A stretch of 64,000 bases of DNA from Enterobacter cloacae (GCA_014169315.1 AP022133.1:992001-1056000); one strand, 5' to 3'; shown: positions 18,683 to 30,196, counted from the stretch's first letter. Made by a program: numbers and translations. The notes: generated by a model from the sequence alone, not told the origin.

Positions 18683-18894
18683 AACAACAACTGTCTACCG
18701 CCAACGACTACAAAGAGGCCTGCGATCTGTTGCGTTCAGGTTACGTGAAGCATGTCCGTCTTGGCTGGAATGTTGGTAGTGATGAGTTCTTTCGTATTGC
18801 GTCGGACTGGTGTGATACTGGCGCAAAAATAAAGAAAGAGGGTGAAAATTTCGTTATTTCACTGAAGGGCTTTCCTATTCCTCCTCAGCACTAA
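18679..18894 (+). CDS. Small protein paired with preceding gene, unknown function
   Basis: A 71-residue soluble protein (KEACDLLRSGYVKHVRLGW ... FFRIASDWCDTGAKIKKEG ... FVISLKGFPIPP) with no signal peptide or membrane helix and no motif I can name. Its start overlaps the preceding stop as ATGA. The pair has the layout of toxin-antitoxin operons (small DNA-binding-like protein first, small partner second), but no toxin family was recognised, so that function is only a suggestion. A strong terminator follows at once. Confidence 0.6.
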   Translation: MKQQLSTANDYKEACDLLRSGYVKHVRLGWNVGSDEFFRIASDWCDTGAKIKKEGENFVISLKGFPIPPQH

Positions 18895-18909
18895 ATCCTG
18901 ACGGGTGAA

Positions 18910-18945
18910 AACTGCTGACTGCATACGTTACAGTCAGCAGTTTTT
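18910..18945 (+). terminator. Terminator of the two-gene mini-operon
   Basis: Twelve-base stem AACTGCTGACTG / CAGTCAGCAGTT with nine-base loop and T run, 15 bases after the second gene. Confidence 0.88.
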
Positions 18946-19039
18946 ATTATTTGTTACGCAACGAAATAATATGTGATTTTAATCACGGGTTAAAATGTAA
19001 CCAGTTCGTATTTCATTGGCTGCTTCTATCTTGCTCACA

Positions 19040-20461
19040 TTAGACTAAACTCCGTTTGACGGATGGCATGTTTTTATTCAGAGCGAGCCACAGCGGCTTG
19101 ATTCTGAGCAGCGCCTGTTCCAGTTCTGCCGGGGCGAGCGAGAAGGGGATGCGTAAATAACGATCAAACGCACCCGACAAACCGAACCGTGTTCCGGCTC
19201 CCAGATTGATCCCCAGCGTTTCAGCCCGTGCGGCAAGCTGCGTTGCCAGCATGCCCGGCAGTGCTATCCAGTATGAAAGCCCCCCTTCTGGCTCATGGAA
19301 CGTCCATTCCGGGAAGTGTTCGCGCAACAGTTCACCGCAACGGTCACGGCGCTCAGCCAGCATTTTCCGGCGAGCCGGGAGAAAAGTGTCGCTATTTTCG
19401 ATAAGCCACAGCGTTGCCAGTTGTTCCAGCAGCGGCGATCCCAAATCCAGCGTGTCACGCGTCTGGGCAAGCGTTGCGATGGTTCGTGAGGAGGCGCGGA
19501 TCCAGCCGAGGCGAAGTCCACCCCAGAAACTTTTTCCGGCGGAACCCAGTGTGATCACGGTGGCCTGCGGGTTAAACGCTGCCAGTGGCGGCGGCGGCGG
19601 TGAGCTAAACCATAAATCCACCATCGTTTCATCGACAACCAGCGTGGTACGAGTCTGAGCAGCGATGTCGGTTATCGCCTGACGGGTGGCGATATCCATA
19701 CAGCGCCCCGTCGGATTGTGGAAATCCGGCATCAGGTATGCCAGACGCGGCGCTGTCTGGGCAAGCGTTGCCGCGAAGCCATCCGTATCCCAACCCGATT
19801 CTGGTAGCGAAACGCCGACAGGACGACACTGCGCCCCCTGAATAGCGGCAATCGCCAGCGGGTAGGTGGGGTGATCGACCACGACGCGATCGCCGGGGCC
19901 AGTCATCATCCGCAGTATCAGCGCAAAACCGCTGAGCGCGCCATTCACCACCATCACTTCGTCAGCCCGGGTCGGAAGCCCACGTGCGGTATAGCGCGCG
20001 GCAATGGCGTCGCGGAGTGCCGGTAACCCGAGCTGGTCATAACCCGTCAGCGAAAGGTGCTGGGCGATCGCCGTGAGTGCATGGGTGTAAGCCTGGTGGA
20101 TTTCTGGCCCGGCATTGAGCGCGGCAGTAGAGAGATCCAGTGCCGCACTTGCCGCTGAAAGGGTAGGTACGGCACGGGTATCCGGCAGGATCACGCGTGA
20201 ACCGCTGCCGTGACGGCTTTCCAGATACCCTTCTTCCCGCAGATGAGCCAGCGCACTGCTGATGGTGGTGCGGCTAACGTCCAGCGCAGAGGCCAGCTCC
20301 CGCTCGCCCGGCAGACGCGTGTTAAGCGCCAGCCTGCCATCAAGAATTAACAGACGTAACGCGTCAGCCAGCTGACGCCAGAGCGGGATCCGGCTAGAGG
20401 TTTGTTGCCAGTGGCCAAGCAGGCGTACCAAAGACTGGCTACCGAAACGACGTGATGACAT
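19040..20461 (-). CDS. MocR/GntR-family PLP-type regulator, YczR-like
   Basis: A 473-residue MocR-type regulator: N-terminal GntR winged helix (about residues 20-90, IPLWRQLADALRLLILDGRL ... RELASALDVSRTTISSALAHLREEGYL), then an aminotransferase-like domain with the PLP lysine in TLGSAGKSFWGGLRLGW and the substrate-side motif NPTGRCMD. MocR proteins bind PLP or its aldimines and use the domain as a sensor. Its divergent neighbour encodes a YczE-type membrane protein, the arrangement known for YczR-YczE. Start set at MSSRRFGSQ (weak GTGGA upstream); an ATG 12 codons upstream is an alternative. Confidence 0.88.
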   Translation of the reverse strand: MSSRRFGSQSLVRLLGHWQQTSSRIPLWRQLADALRLLILDGRLALNTRLPGERELASALDVSRTTISSALAHLREEGYLESRHGSGSRVILPDTRAVPTLSAASAALDLSTAALNAGPEIHQAYTHALTAIAQHLSLTGYDQLGLPALRDAIAARYTARGLPTRADEVMVVNGALSGFALILRMMTGPGDRVVVDHPTYPLAIAAIQGAQCRPVGVSLPESGWDTDGFAATLAQTAPRLAYLMPDFHNPTGRCMDIATRQAITDIAAQTRTTLVVDETMVDLWFSSPPPPPLAAFNPQATVITLGSAGKSFWGGLRLGWIRASSRTIATLAQTRDTLDLGSPLLEQLATLWLIENSDTFLPARRKMLAERRDRCGELLREHFPEWTFHEPEGGLSYWIALPGMLATQLAARAETLGINLGAGTRFGLSGAFDRYLRIPFSLAPAELEQALLRIKPLWLALNKNMPSVKRSLV

Positions 20462-20464
20462 ATG

Positions 20465-20488
20465 CAGTCCACTATTTGAAAACTGGAC
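20465..20488. promoter_or_regulatory. Possible YczR operator
   Basis: Inverted repeat GTCCA-N12-TGGAC in the 86-base gap between the divergent regulator and yczE-like genes. Placement fits a shared operator; no experimental site is known to me for this genus. Confidence 0.35.
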
Positions 20489-20547
20489 ATTAATCATAAT
20501 GCCATTTTCGCACAATATGAAAGTCTGGTTTTTCGGAGAAGATAAAA

Positions 20548-21159
20548 ATGGTACGTCGTCTGCTGCAACTTTACGTCGGCTTAGGGCTTTATGGCCTGTC
20601 AACCGCAATGTTTATTCGTTCGGATCTGGGTGTCGATCCGTGGGACGTCTTTCACCTGGGGGTGGCGATACAGCTGGGAATGAGCATTGGCACGGTGATC
20701 ATTTTGACCGGTGCGGCGGTGCTGCTGCTGTGGATCCCCCTGCGCCAGCTCCCCGGGCTTGGCACCCTCAGTAACGTGATTGTCATCGGTCTGGCGGCGG
20801 ATGCCTCGATGGCGTTGATCCCCGAGCTAACCTCGCTGCCCATCCGAATTGCTCTTCTGGTTTCGGCTATTGTGATGAACGCGATAGCAACGGGTATGTA
20901 TATTGGAGCCGGTTTTGGCGCAGGCCCGCGTGATGGTCTGATGACTGGCATTCATGCCAGAATGGGGTGGTCAATCCGTAGCGTGCGTACCTCGATTGAA
21001 GTGTCCGTTCTGCTGATTGGTTGTCTGCTTGGCGGTTCATTCGGTGTGGGAACGGTACTTTATGCCCTGACCATTGGCCCGCTTATCCAGATCTGTTTGC
21101 CCTGGTTCCGCCAGAAACCACGCGCTGATAAAATTCCTCAGCCGGAGCAGGTTGTTTAA
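20548..21159 (+). CDS. yczE: YczE/YitT-type integral membrane protein
   Basis: A 203-residue polytopic membrane protein with about five hydrophobic segments (for example LYVGLGLYGLSTAMFI, GTVIILTGAAVLLLWI, LLVSAIVMNAIATGMYI, VSVLLIGCLLGGSFGVG). Conserved glycine-rich loops (RSDLGVDPWDVFHLG; GAGPRDGLMTGIHAR) repeat a similar pattern, as in the YczE/YitT family, so the protein appears internally duplicated. The function is not established; family members are predicted transporters or channels. ATG is preceded by GGAGAA. Divergent from the MocR regulator. Confidence 0.85.
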   Translation: MVRRLLQLYVGLGLYGLSTAMFIRSDLGVDPWDVFHLGVAIQLGMSIGTVIILTGAAVLLLWIPLRQLPGLGTLSNVIVIGLAADASMALIPELTSLPIRIALLVSAIVMNAIATGMYIGAGFGAGPRDGLMTGIHARMGWSIRSVRTSIEVSVLLIGCLLGGSFGVGTVLYALTIGPLIQICLPWFRQKPRADKIPQPEQVV

Positions 21160-21161
21160 TT

Positions 21162-21177
21162 TTGCGAAGCGCTCACA
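21162..21177. promoter_or_regulatory. lac operator upstream of lacI
   Basis: TTGCGAAGCGCTCACA, the exact reverse complement of the operator before lacZ at 22386-22401, and close to the symmetric lac operator half-site TTGTGAGC. It lies about 60 bases before lacI, suggesting autoregulation and DNA looping over lacI. Confidence 0.85.
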
Positions 21178-21237
21178 TGCTTTAATGATATCGCTGTGCC
21201 AGAATAGAAGTCATCTATTGATGCGGTGTCAGAATGC

Positions 21238-22308
21238 ATGAAAGCGATCACTCTTTATGACGTAGCCCTCCTTGCGGGGGTTTCTTATCAGACCGTTTCC
21301 CGTGTGATCAACGACGCGGAACATGTCTCCGCCCGGACGCGGGAAAAGGTGCTGCAGGCGATGGCGGAGCTGAACTACGTTCCTAACCGTGGCGCACAGC
21401 AGCTGGCAGGTAAACGCACCCGCACGTTGGGGTTGATCACCACCGATCTGGCGCTGCACGCACCTTCACAAATTGCCTCGGCGGTAAAATCCCGTGCCAC
21501 AGCTCAGGGGGCAAGCGTGTTGATCTCAATGGTGGAACACCCGCAGCAGTGCTTGCCTGCACTTCAGGAACTGCTGGCCCAGCGTGTGGAAGCTTTGCTG
21601 GTGAACGTTCCACTGGATGATGCTCACGCAGAGCAGCTTCAGGCGCTGGCATCACCTGTTCCGGTTCTGTTTCTGGATGTCGCACCTTCGGCACAGGTGA
21701 ACAGCCTGGTGTTTAATGCCGCGCTGGGAGCCCACCTGGGGGTTGAGCATTTGCTCTCATTGGGGCATCAGCATATTGCACTTCTGAGCGGGCCGGAAAG
21801 TTCGGTCGCTGCGCGTGCGCGTCTGGCGGGGTGGAAAACCGCACTGGCGCAGGCCGGGCTTGAGGCGACCGCAGTAGCACATGGCGACTGGAGTGCAGTG
21901 TGCGGATATGAGAAGGGGCATGTGCTGTTGTCCGGTGCAGTGTTACCGGATGCCATTCTGGTCGCGAACGATCAAATGGCGCTGGGTGTGATGCGTGCCT
22001 GCGCAGAAAAGGGGACTGCGGTCCCTGGTCAGATATCGATTGTTGGGTTTGATGATACGGCAGATAGCGCCTGGTTTTCCCCTCCGCTCACTACCATTCG
22101 GCAGGCGTTTCGCGAGGCCGGCGAGCGAAGTGTGGAATGGCTGCTGGCCCCCGGCAGTGCTGAAAAATTCCGACAAATTCAGCTCCCTGTTACGCTAATT
22201 ACCCGCCATTCCAGCGCTCGTCGTACGTCACGGCAGGCCGATCGTGAGGATCTGGCGCAACAGCTGAGAAACCTGGCGCTGCTGGCGGAACAACTCGCCC
22301 GTGAATAA
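21238..22308 (+). CDS. lacI: LacI-type lactose operon repressor
   Basis: A 356-residue repressor. The helix-turn-helix has the same recognition residues at the same positions as E. coli LacI (Tyr17, Gln18, Arg22 in VSYQTVSR), then the hinge VPNRGAQQLAGKR, the inducer-binding core (ALHAPSQI, FLDVAP, GVEHL, ANDQMALGVMRA) and a C-terminal leucine heptad (LRNLALLAEQLARE) that in E. coli makes the tetramer. So looping between the two operators is plausible. The ATG at 21238 aligns with the E. coli N terminus; a GTG four codons upstream is open. lacZ follows on the same strand after 103 bases. Confidence 0.93.
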   Translation: MKAITLYDVALLAGVSYQTVSRVINDAEHVSARTREKVLQAMAELNYVPNRGAQQLAGKRTRTLGLITTDLALHAPSQIASAVKSRATAQGASVLISMVEHPQQCLPALQELLAQRVEALLVNVPLDDAHAEQLQALASPVPVLFLDVAPSAQVNSLVFNAALGAHLGVEHLLSLGHQHIALLSGPESSVAARARLAGWKTALAQAGLEATAVAHGDWSAVCGYEKGHVLLSGAVLPDAILVANDQMALGVMRACAEKGTAVPGQISIVGFDDTADSAWFSPPLTTIRQAFREAGERSVEWLLAPGSAEKFRQIQLPVTLITRHSSARRTSRQADREDLAQQLRNLALLAEQLARE

Positions 22309-22314
22309 GACTTT

Positions 22315-22330
22315 TGTGATCTGACTCGCT
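22315..22330. promoter_or_regulatory. CRP site of lacZ
   Basis: TGTGATCTGACTCGCT: consensus left half TGTGA, imperfect right half TCGCT (TCACA expected). Its centre lies about 60.5 bases upstream of the predicted lacZ transcription start, as in the E. coli lac promoter. Confidence 0.65.
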
Positions 22331-22347
22331 TCATCGCGTACGGACAC

Positions 22348-22376
22348 TTTACCGGTGTCATTTACCAGGGCATGTT
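22348..22376 (+). promoter_or_regulatory. lacZ promoter
   Basis: TTTACC (-35), 17 bases, CATGTT (-10), then AATTGTGAGCG-type operator six bases on. This lines up with the E. coli lac promoter (TTTACA ... TATGTT ... AATTGTGAGCG). Predicted start about 22383. Confidence 0.7.
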
Positions 22377-22385
22377 GACTAAAAT

Positions 22386-25504
<3,119 letters not shown>

Positions 25505-25513
25505 CCTGACAGA

Positions 25514-25541
25514 TACGGCCACATACGGTGGCCGTACTTTT
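25514..25541 (+). terminator. lacZ terminator
   Basis: Stem TACGGCCAC / GTGGCCGTA with five-base loop, followed by CTTTTAAT. Next to it a second perfect palindrome, ATCCTGCTTAAGCAGGAT (25543-25560), contains the pdeB stop codon. Confidence 0.75.
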
Positions 25542-25549
25542 AATCCTGC

Positions 25550-27115
25550 TTAAGCAGGATGATTTTCGAGGTTGTATTCAGCCCACAGAATAAATTCCAC
25601 TTTTGGCATTGCTTTGCTGTAGTACCACCCTTGTCCGTACTGTACCCCGTGGCGGTGCAGCCAGGCGAGCTGCCCTGCCGTTTCAATACCCTCCGCAACC
25701 ATCGCCAGCTTCAGCGATTTCGCCATTTCAATAATGTGTGGCGTCACATTTTTGTACTCCAGCGCATTCACGAAAGATTTATCAATTTTTAGCGTATCGA
25801 CGTCCAGATCCTGCAGGTAACTGAGACTGGAATAGCCGGTTCCAAAATCATCAATATAAATAGCGTGGCCTGAACGGCGGAATGCAGCAATGGCCGGGGC
25901 GCTGACCTTTGGATCGGCAAAACCGCGCTCGGTGAGTTCAAGGGCTATTTGTCCGGGGTGGACTTGCCATTTGTTCAGCAGATGATGAAGCAGGGGCGGT
26001 AGCTTACCGGAGGTCAGATCGTCGGGCGCAAGGTTAATGGAAATATGCTGATCCGGATGAAGGTGTAACCAGTGCCCCATATCTTCGAATACTTTTTCGA
26101 TGATTAATTGAGTCAGCTGCGAAATAAGGCCCGTTTGTTCCGCGAGCGACACAAAAATATCGGGTGACAGGTGGCTCCCGTCAGGCTGCGGCCAGCGTGC
26201 CAGCGCCTCCGCGCCGACCATCTTTCCACTGCCTAACGCCACAATGGGCTGATAGTGGACCACAAAATCACGGCTGTTAATGGCATCCTGCAGGCGGTTA
26301 CGCGGAGACTGTATGTGGCGCAGAAGTCGCAGCATAAAGAACGCGGCAAGCAGGCTGATCAATATCCCTGCAGGAAGCCAGATGAGCAACTGTTGATGCC
26401 AGTTTTCATCCAGCGGTTTCAGCGCTGCCCACGCCACCACCGTAAAGCCCAGTTCCGGAACGGGTTTAGTGATATACATCGAACCGTTGTACTGCAGGCG
26501 CGTTATTTTCTGGTTACCCAGAAGCGCGTGAATATGGTGATCAAGCGTATTACTGCTGGCAAAAATCAGATTGCGCGCGTCGCCAATCAAAGCAGCATCA
26601 ATGTGGGTCGTACTGAACGGGAGCACATCCACCAGAGAGTCGGGGTCGATCATCACCAGGTAATGTCCCCGACCGACAATGGCCATATAGTGGTTAAACC
26701 CAAGATCGTTTTGTGGTGACAGCCATGTGCTGTAGCCGTCCCGGGTAATGCGCATCGGAGGGGGATAGGCAGGTGCGTTGCTGATTTGTTCGAGAGATGA
26801 ACAGACGGGTTTCAGGTTATCAACATAAATCACCTCTTGCACATACCGCCGGGAGAAAGCGACCAGGCGCATCTCTCTCAGATGCTGACGACTGCAGGGA
26901 GGGGCTTCATAATTTTGCAGTTGGGTGAGTGCATCTTTCGCCTGGGCGACAACCCTGTCTGTACGCATCAATACGCGTGAAGCATAGTTATCCAGTACAT
27001 TGACAAACTGCTCTTCCGCCTGGCGATGGGCCAGCCAGATACTGAGGCAAATCGGCACCAGCACAGAAACGATCAGTATGCCTGTCACCAGGCTGACCAG
27101 ATGTCGGGTTTTCAT
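25550..27115 (-). CDS. pdeB: PdeB, CSS-motif cyclic-di-GMP phosphodiesterase
   Basis: A 521-residue inner-membrane protein (YlaB family): first membrane helix about residues 5-27, a periplasmic CSS domain with cysteines in PPCSRQHL and VCSSLEQ, a second helix about 240-262 (LLIWLPAGILISLLAAFFML), and a cytoplasmic EAL domain. The EAL signature reads GAEALARW, and DDFGTGYSSLSYLQ and KIDKSFV are intact, so it should hydrolyse c-di-GMP. In this family DsbA/DsbB-type disulfide formation controls activity. The start ATG follows AAGGAAAC; an open extension of 34 codons upstream is unlikely. Convergent with lacZ. Confidence 0.94.
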   Translation of the reverse strand: MKTRHLVSLVTGILIVSVLVPICLSIWLAHRQAEEQFVNVLDNYASRVLMRTDRVVAQAKDALTQLQNYEAPPCSRQHLREMRLVAFSRRYVQEVIYVDNLKPVCSSLEQISNAPAYPPPMRITRDGYSTWLSPQNDLGFNHYMAIVGRGHYLVMIDPDSLVDVLPFSTTHIDAALIGDARNLIFASSNTLDHHIHALLGNQKITRLQYNGSMYITKPVPELGFTVVAWAALKPLDENWHQQLLIWLPAGILISLLAAFFMLRLLRHIQSPRNRLQDAINSRDFVVHYQPIVALGSGKMVGAEALARWPQPDGSHLSPDIFVSLAEQTGLISQLTQLIIEKVFEDMGHWLHLHPDQHISINLAPDDLTSGKLPPLLHHLLNKWQVHPGQIALELTERGFADPKVSAPAIAAFRRSGHAIYIDDFGTGYSSLSYLQDLDVDTLKIDKSFVNALEYKNVTPHIIEMAKSLKLAMVAEGIETAGQLAWLHRHGVQYGQGWYYSKAMPKVEFILWAEYNLENHPA

Positions 27116-27313
27116 GCAGCTGTTTCCTTCCTCATATGCCCAATCCCGGGACACTGAGTGTGCTCGCCAGAGGAAAAAGATTTTATCGCGAAATGATATA
27201 GTTATAGCACGTGCCATTTATTGATTTCACTTCGTTCCCAGGCAAATCAGAAAATAATTCCGGGGATACGGTGCATGATCGGGGCTTGCTTTTGTACGGT
27301 GACTCAGATACTG

Positions 27314-27334
27314 TTTTGTTATGTTATAACAAAA
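27314..27334. promoter_or_regulatory. Zur-type palindrome before rpmE2-rpmJ2
   Basis: A perfect palindrome TTTTGTTAT-GTT-ATAACAAAA whose core TGTTATAACA resembles the enterobacterial Zur box (GTTATANTATAAC). It lies about 16 bases before the rpmE2 start, in keeping with zinc-dependent repression of these genes in relatives. Confidence 0.75.
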
Positions 27335-27349
27335 CATATGGAGTCTATG

Positions 27350-27610
27350 ATGAAATCTGATATCCACCCAGCCTATCGCACCGTCGTGTTTCACGACACC
27401 AGTGCCAATGAGTACTTTAAAGTCGGCTCAACCATCAGAACCGATCGCGAAATTGAACTCGACGGTAGAACGTATCCATACGTTTCTATTGAGGTTTCGT
27501 CGAAGTCACATCCGTTCTACACCGGTAAGCAAAAAACGTTTTCGGCAGAAGGCAGTACGGCACGCTTCCGTCAGCGTTTTGGCGGTTTTCTTAATGCGAA
27601 ACGGGGTTAA
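27350..27610 (+). CDS. rpmE2: Zinc-independent ribosomal protein L31 paralog (type B)
   Basis: An 86-residue C-minus L31 paralog (E. coli YkgM). It lacks the CXXC zinc-ribbon cysteines of the housekeeping L31, so it can replace L31 in the ribosome under zinc starvation and free zinc. Typical type-B motifs [16 protein letters not shown] and [13 protein letters not shown] are present. Two ATGs stand in tandem; the second is preferred because GGAG is six bases before it and it gives the E. coli N terminus. Operon with rpmJ2, two bases downstream. Confidence 0.94.
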   Translation: MKSDIHPAYRTVVFHDTSANEYFKVGSTIRTDREIELDGRTYPYVSIEVSSKSHPFYTGKQKTFSAEGSTARFRQRFGGFLNAKRG

Positions 27611-27612
27611 TC

Positions 27613-27753
27613 ATGCAGGTACTTAATTCTCTGCGCAGTGCGAAACAGCGCCATCCGGATTGCCAGATAGTCAAACGCAAAGGACGCCTGTACGTTATTT
27701 GCAAATCTAACCCGCGTTTTAAGGCTGTTCAGGGACGTAAAAAAAGACGCTAA
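27613..27753 (+). CDS. rpmJ2: Zinc-independent ribosomal protein L36 paralog
   Basis: A 46-residue C-minus L36 paralog (E. coli YkgO), [17 protein letters not shown] at the N terminus and [10 protein letters not shown] at the C terminus. Unlike housekeeping L36 it lacks the full CCCH zinc set. Starts two bases after the rpmE2 stop, with GGGG just before in the rpmE2 end. Probably Zur-regulated with rpmE2. Confidence 0.95.
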   Translation: MQVLNSLRSAKQRHPDCQIVKRKGRLYVICKSNPRFKAVQGRKKRR

Positions 27754-27897
27754 GCGCACGTAGCACGCCAACTTTCCAGGGATCTTCTCTGCTTGCCATC
27801 GGGTCGGTGGCAAGCGTGTTTTCAAACACACCCACCTTGCAGGAGGGTGTGTTCAGGTCGTTGTATGCGTTGGGAGGCTGACGCACACAGATTCTCG

Positions 27898-28365
27898 TTA
27901 CGCAGCAGCGGGGCGGGAAAGCGTAAAGACATCATAGAAGGAGAGCTGGCCTTTGGTTGATACCATTTTCTGCAGCTTCTCTTTTTGCACGGTCTCTACC
28001 GCTGGGGAATGCAAAATGCTGTCGATCAGTTCTGACGGGACAAAGCGTGTGTTATACCACTCGCCGTTATAGCAGACCCGGAAATCGAGCACGTCGATAT
28101 CTTCGTAGCGATAACGAGGATGCACGTCGAAAAAGAAAAAGGCGTTAAACACCACAAACAGTACAACCAGCAGCCAGACGGAATCCACCAGCGTGTCGGA
28201 CTTCAGCATTACAATAAGCGTCGCCAGCCAGGCAGCATACATGGCGACAAACAGCCCTGGATGTTTGCGGATAAAACTAATGCTAAAGCGCGGGCGATTG
28301 TCGCGCTTTTCACGGATGTTAAGATCGTCGATGGTGGCGGTAAGCAGGCGCTGTATCTCGGTCAT
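27898..28365 (-). CDS. ylaC: YlaC inner-membrane protein
   Basis: A 155-residue protein with two adjacent membrane helices (about 39-56, [17 protein letters not shown]; 62-80, [17 protein letters not shown]) and a C-terminal cytoplasmic part ([22 protein letters not shown]). It matches E. coli YlaC in length and sequence. Function is not established. Minus strand, between rpmJ2 and maa. Confidence 0.92.
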   Translation of the reverse strand: MTEIQRLLTATIDDLNIREKRDNRPRFSISFIRKHPGLFVAMYAAWLATLIVMLKSDTLVDSVWLLVVLFVVFNAFFFFDVHPRYRYEDIDVLDFRVCYNGEWYNTRFVPSELIDSILHSPAVETVQKEKLQKMVSTKGQLSFYDVFTLSRPAAA

Positions 28366-28482
28366 TTTTTGCCTTCATGAATTATGAAAATACAGGGGAT
28401 CTGCCTATTTTAGGGGAGCCATTTGGTTGAAAAAAGTAACAGTTATGTACAGAAAGACCATAACAGTTTGCTCCCCACCGCC

Positions 28483-29034
28483 TTACAGCGTTTTTATTAT
28501 TTTAGCTGGATTTCCGCCGACGACGACGTTGGCCGGAACATCTTTGGTGACAACGGCACCGGAAGCAACCACCACATTATCACCAATGGTGACGCCAGGG
28601 TTAATAACGGCTCGTCCACCAATCCAGACATTATTGCCAATGCTGACAGGTTTGCCAAACTCGACACCGCTGTTACGTTCGTCAGCATCCAGCGGGTGTG
28701 TCGCCGTATAGATATGAACACCCGGAGCGAGCATGCAGTTGTCGCCAATATGAATAGGGCAGACATCAAGCATCACACAATCGAAGTTAGCGTAAAACGC
28801 GTTACCCAGATAAATGTTATAGCCGTAATCGCAGCGGAAGCCAGGCTCAATATAAGCGCCTTCACTTTTCCCCAGGAGTTCTGCGAGTATCTGCTGGCGT
28901 TCTGTTTTTGCATCAGGAGTTGTGTGGTTATAGCGGTGAACAAGATGACGGGCATGCAGTCGATCGGCCCGTAACGTCTCATCACCGGGGAGGTAATGTT
29001 CACCTGCGATCATCTTCTGTTTTTCTGTGCTCAT
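28483..29034 (-). CDS. maa: Maltose O-acetyltransferase
   Basis: A 183-residue left-handed beta-helix acetyltransferase (hexapeptide repeats, about residues 75-175: [59 protein letters not shown]). The active-site histidine is in YTATHPLD. It acetylates maltose and other sugars from acetyl-CoA; the physiological purpose is thought to be detoxification of excess sugar. A consensus CRP site lies about 80 bases upstream. Confidence 0.95.
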   Translation of the reverse strand: MSTEKQKMIAGEHYLPGDETLRADRLHARHLVHRYNHTTPDAKTERQQILAELLGKSEGAYIEPGFRCDYGYNIYLGNAFYANFDCVMLDVCPIHIGDNCMLAPGVHIYTATHPLDADERNSGVEFGKPVSIGNNVWIGGRAVINPGVTIGDNVVVASGAVVTKDVPANVVVGGNPAKIIKTL

Positions 29035-29111
29035 GGGAAACCTCTCTGGGATCGTGAATTACCTCAGGGTAAAGAGGATTAACCAGAAGGGGAACGTTCC
29101 CAAAAAATCGT

Positions 29112-29127
29112 TGTGACCACAGTCACA
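29112..29127. promoter_or_regulatory. CRP site upstream of maa
   Basis: TGTGACCACAGTCACA fits the consensus TGTGA-N6-TCACA in all ten core positions. It lies 78-93 bases before the maa ATG and downstream of hha, so maa is the expected target. Confidence 0.8.
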
Positions 29128-29244
29128 ACATAGTTGCTGCTGAACACTTTTTACTCGGGAACCTGGTTTTCACTCAGGGAGTGTAATTCGAAAGGTGACT
29201 TCAGTTTAGAAAATGGCAAAACCTCTGCAGATACACGTCAAAGA

Positions 29245-29463
29245 TTAACGGACAAATTTCCACACAGAAGAGGGGATTTTGTCATACAGTTTATTCATTG
29301 TTAGCTCAGCAAGACGATGGTCAGCCGCTGAATAAAATACAGCCAGTTCATTATCAGAAAGCTCGTATTTATTCTTTTCAATTACACGTTCCAGCGTGTC
29401 TATTGACTGACAACGTCGTAAGCGCATCAAATAATCGATCTTGGTTAATGGTTTATCAGACAT
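29245..29463 (-). CDS. hha: Hha, H-NS-associated nucleoid modulator
   Basis: A 72-residue protein nearly identical to E. coli Hha ([33 protein letters not shown] in outline). It binds H-NS filaments and strengthens silencing of AT-rich, often acquired genes, and affects biofilm formation. It is the second gene of the tomB-hha operon (gap 27 bases) and its product is counteracted by TomB. Confidence 0.97.
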   Translation of the reverse strand: MSDKPLTKIDYLMRLRRCQSIDTLERVIEKNKYELSDNELAVFYSAADHRLAELTMNKLYDKIPSSVWKFVR

Positions 29464-29490
29464 AAATTTACCTTAGTAGTTGTAATAATT

Positions 29491-29865
29491 TTAACAGGAA
29501 AGGCTAACAGGGTTAGCTCTGCTCACGTTGACGAAACAGCGAAATAGACGATTCCCAGATTTACGCCATTTTTGCAAATCCTGTGCGTTAATGCCGTAGC
29601 TGCTGAACAACATAAAGGTGTCGTCCAGGTATTCGTCAATTTGCTCAATCAGCTTATTATCTTCATTGTACTTAATTTTATAATTAAGTGCGAAGGTTGC
29701 GATATGCTCTATCAGCTCATTCAGCTGTAAATTGATAGCAGACGTAGGATCGTTCACCCAGCCGTGGTTACTTTCATCAAGATTGGCAAGGCAGTCATGG
29801 TACAAGGATTCGCAGAGAAATTTCAACTGCGCGATATCATGCCTTTTTGGCGAGTACTCGTCCAT
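29491..29865 (-). CDS. tomB: TomB, Hha toxicity modulator/antitoxin
   Basis: A 124-residue protein equal in length to E. coli TomB (YbaJ): MDEYSPKRHDIAQLKFLCESL at the start, ending NPVSLSC. It counteracts Hha in an oxygen-dependent way involving a conserved N-terminal cysteine (seen in LKFLCESLYHDC). Start at the ATG after AAGGGGATG; the frame is open for 11 more codons but they are not needed. Confidence 0.96.
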   Translation of the reverse strand: MDEYSPKRHDIAQLKFLCESLYHDCLANLDESNHGWVNDPTSAINLQLNELIEHIATFALNYKIKYNEDNKLIEQIDEYLDDTFMLFSSYGINAQDLQKWRKSGNRLFRCFVNVSRANPVSLSC

Positions 29866-30180
29866 AGCGCATCCCCTTTTGAGTGATTTCTTACTCACCG
29901 AACATCAACGTCGGGATGGATACAACATACTTAGCCGCACGGGTGCTGTGTTCCTGATAACTCTAACTATAAGCCACTCCTTTCAAGATTTCATCGCGCT
30001 ATTACGAAAAATTACAATTAAAACGCAACGCTGCGAACTTGTACGCAATTGTTTGCCCTGGGGCTGGTTGCGTAATCTAAAACAGGAGTGACTTTTTTAC
30101 GGCTTCCTTATGTTTCATTGAGTTAACATTTGTCACCAAATGAAGTCCTGATTCAGACATTCGCTATCCAGACACGGGGA

Positions 30181-30196
30181 TTAGGATTATTCCTAA
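30181..30196. promoter_or_regulatory. Palindromic RcsB-type box
   Basis: TTAGGATTATTCCTAA resembles RcsB/RcsAB boxes (TAAGATTATTCTCA, TAAGAATATTCCTA). It is more than 300 bases from the tomB start and about 155 bases from the acrB terminator, so the regulated transcript is unclear. Confidence 0.5.

Noticed and set aside
18431..18894. Named toxin-antitoxin system
   Set aside because: Only the gene layout and a ribbon-helix-helix-like N terminus support it; no toxin family could be named, so it is kept as a candidate only.
29732..30091. A 119-codon plus-strand frame antisense to the tomB 5' end and into the intergenic region
   Set aside because: Half of it is antisense to tomB, codon use is poor, and the predicted protein has no recognisable feature.
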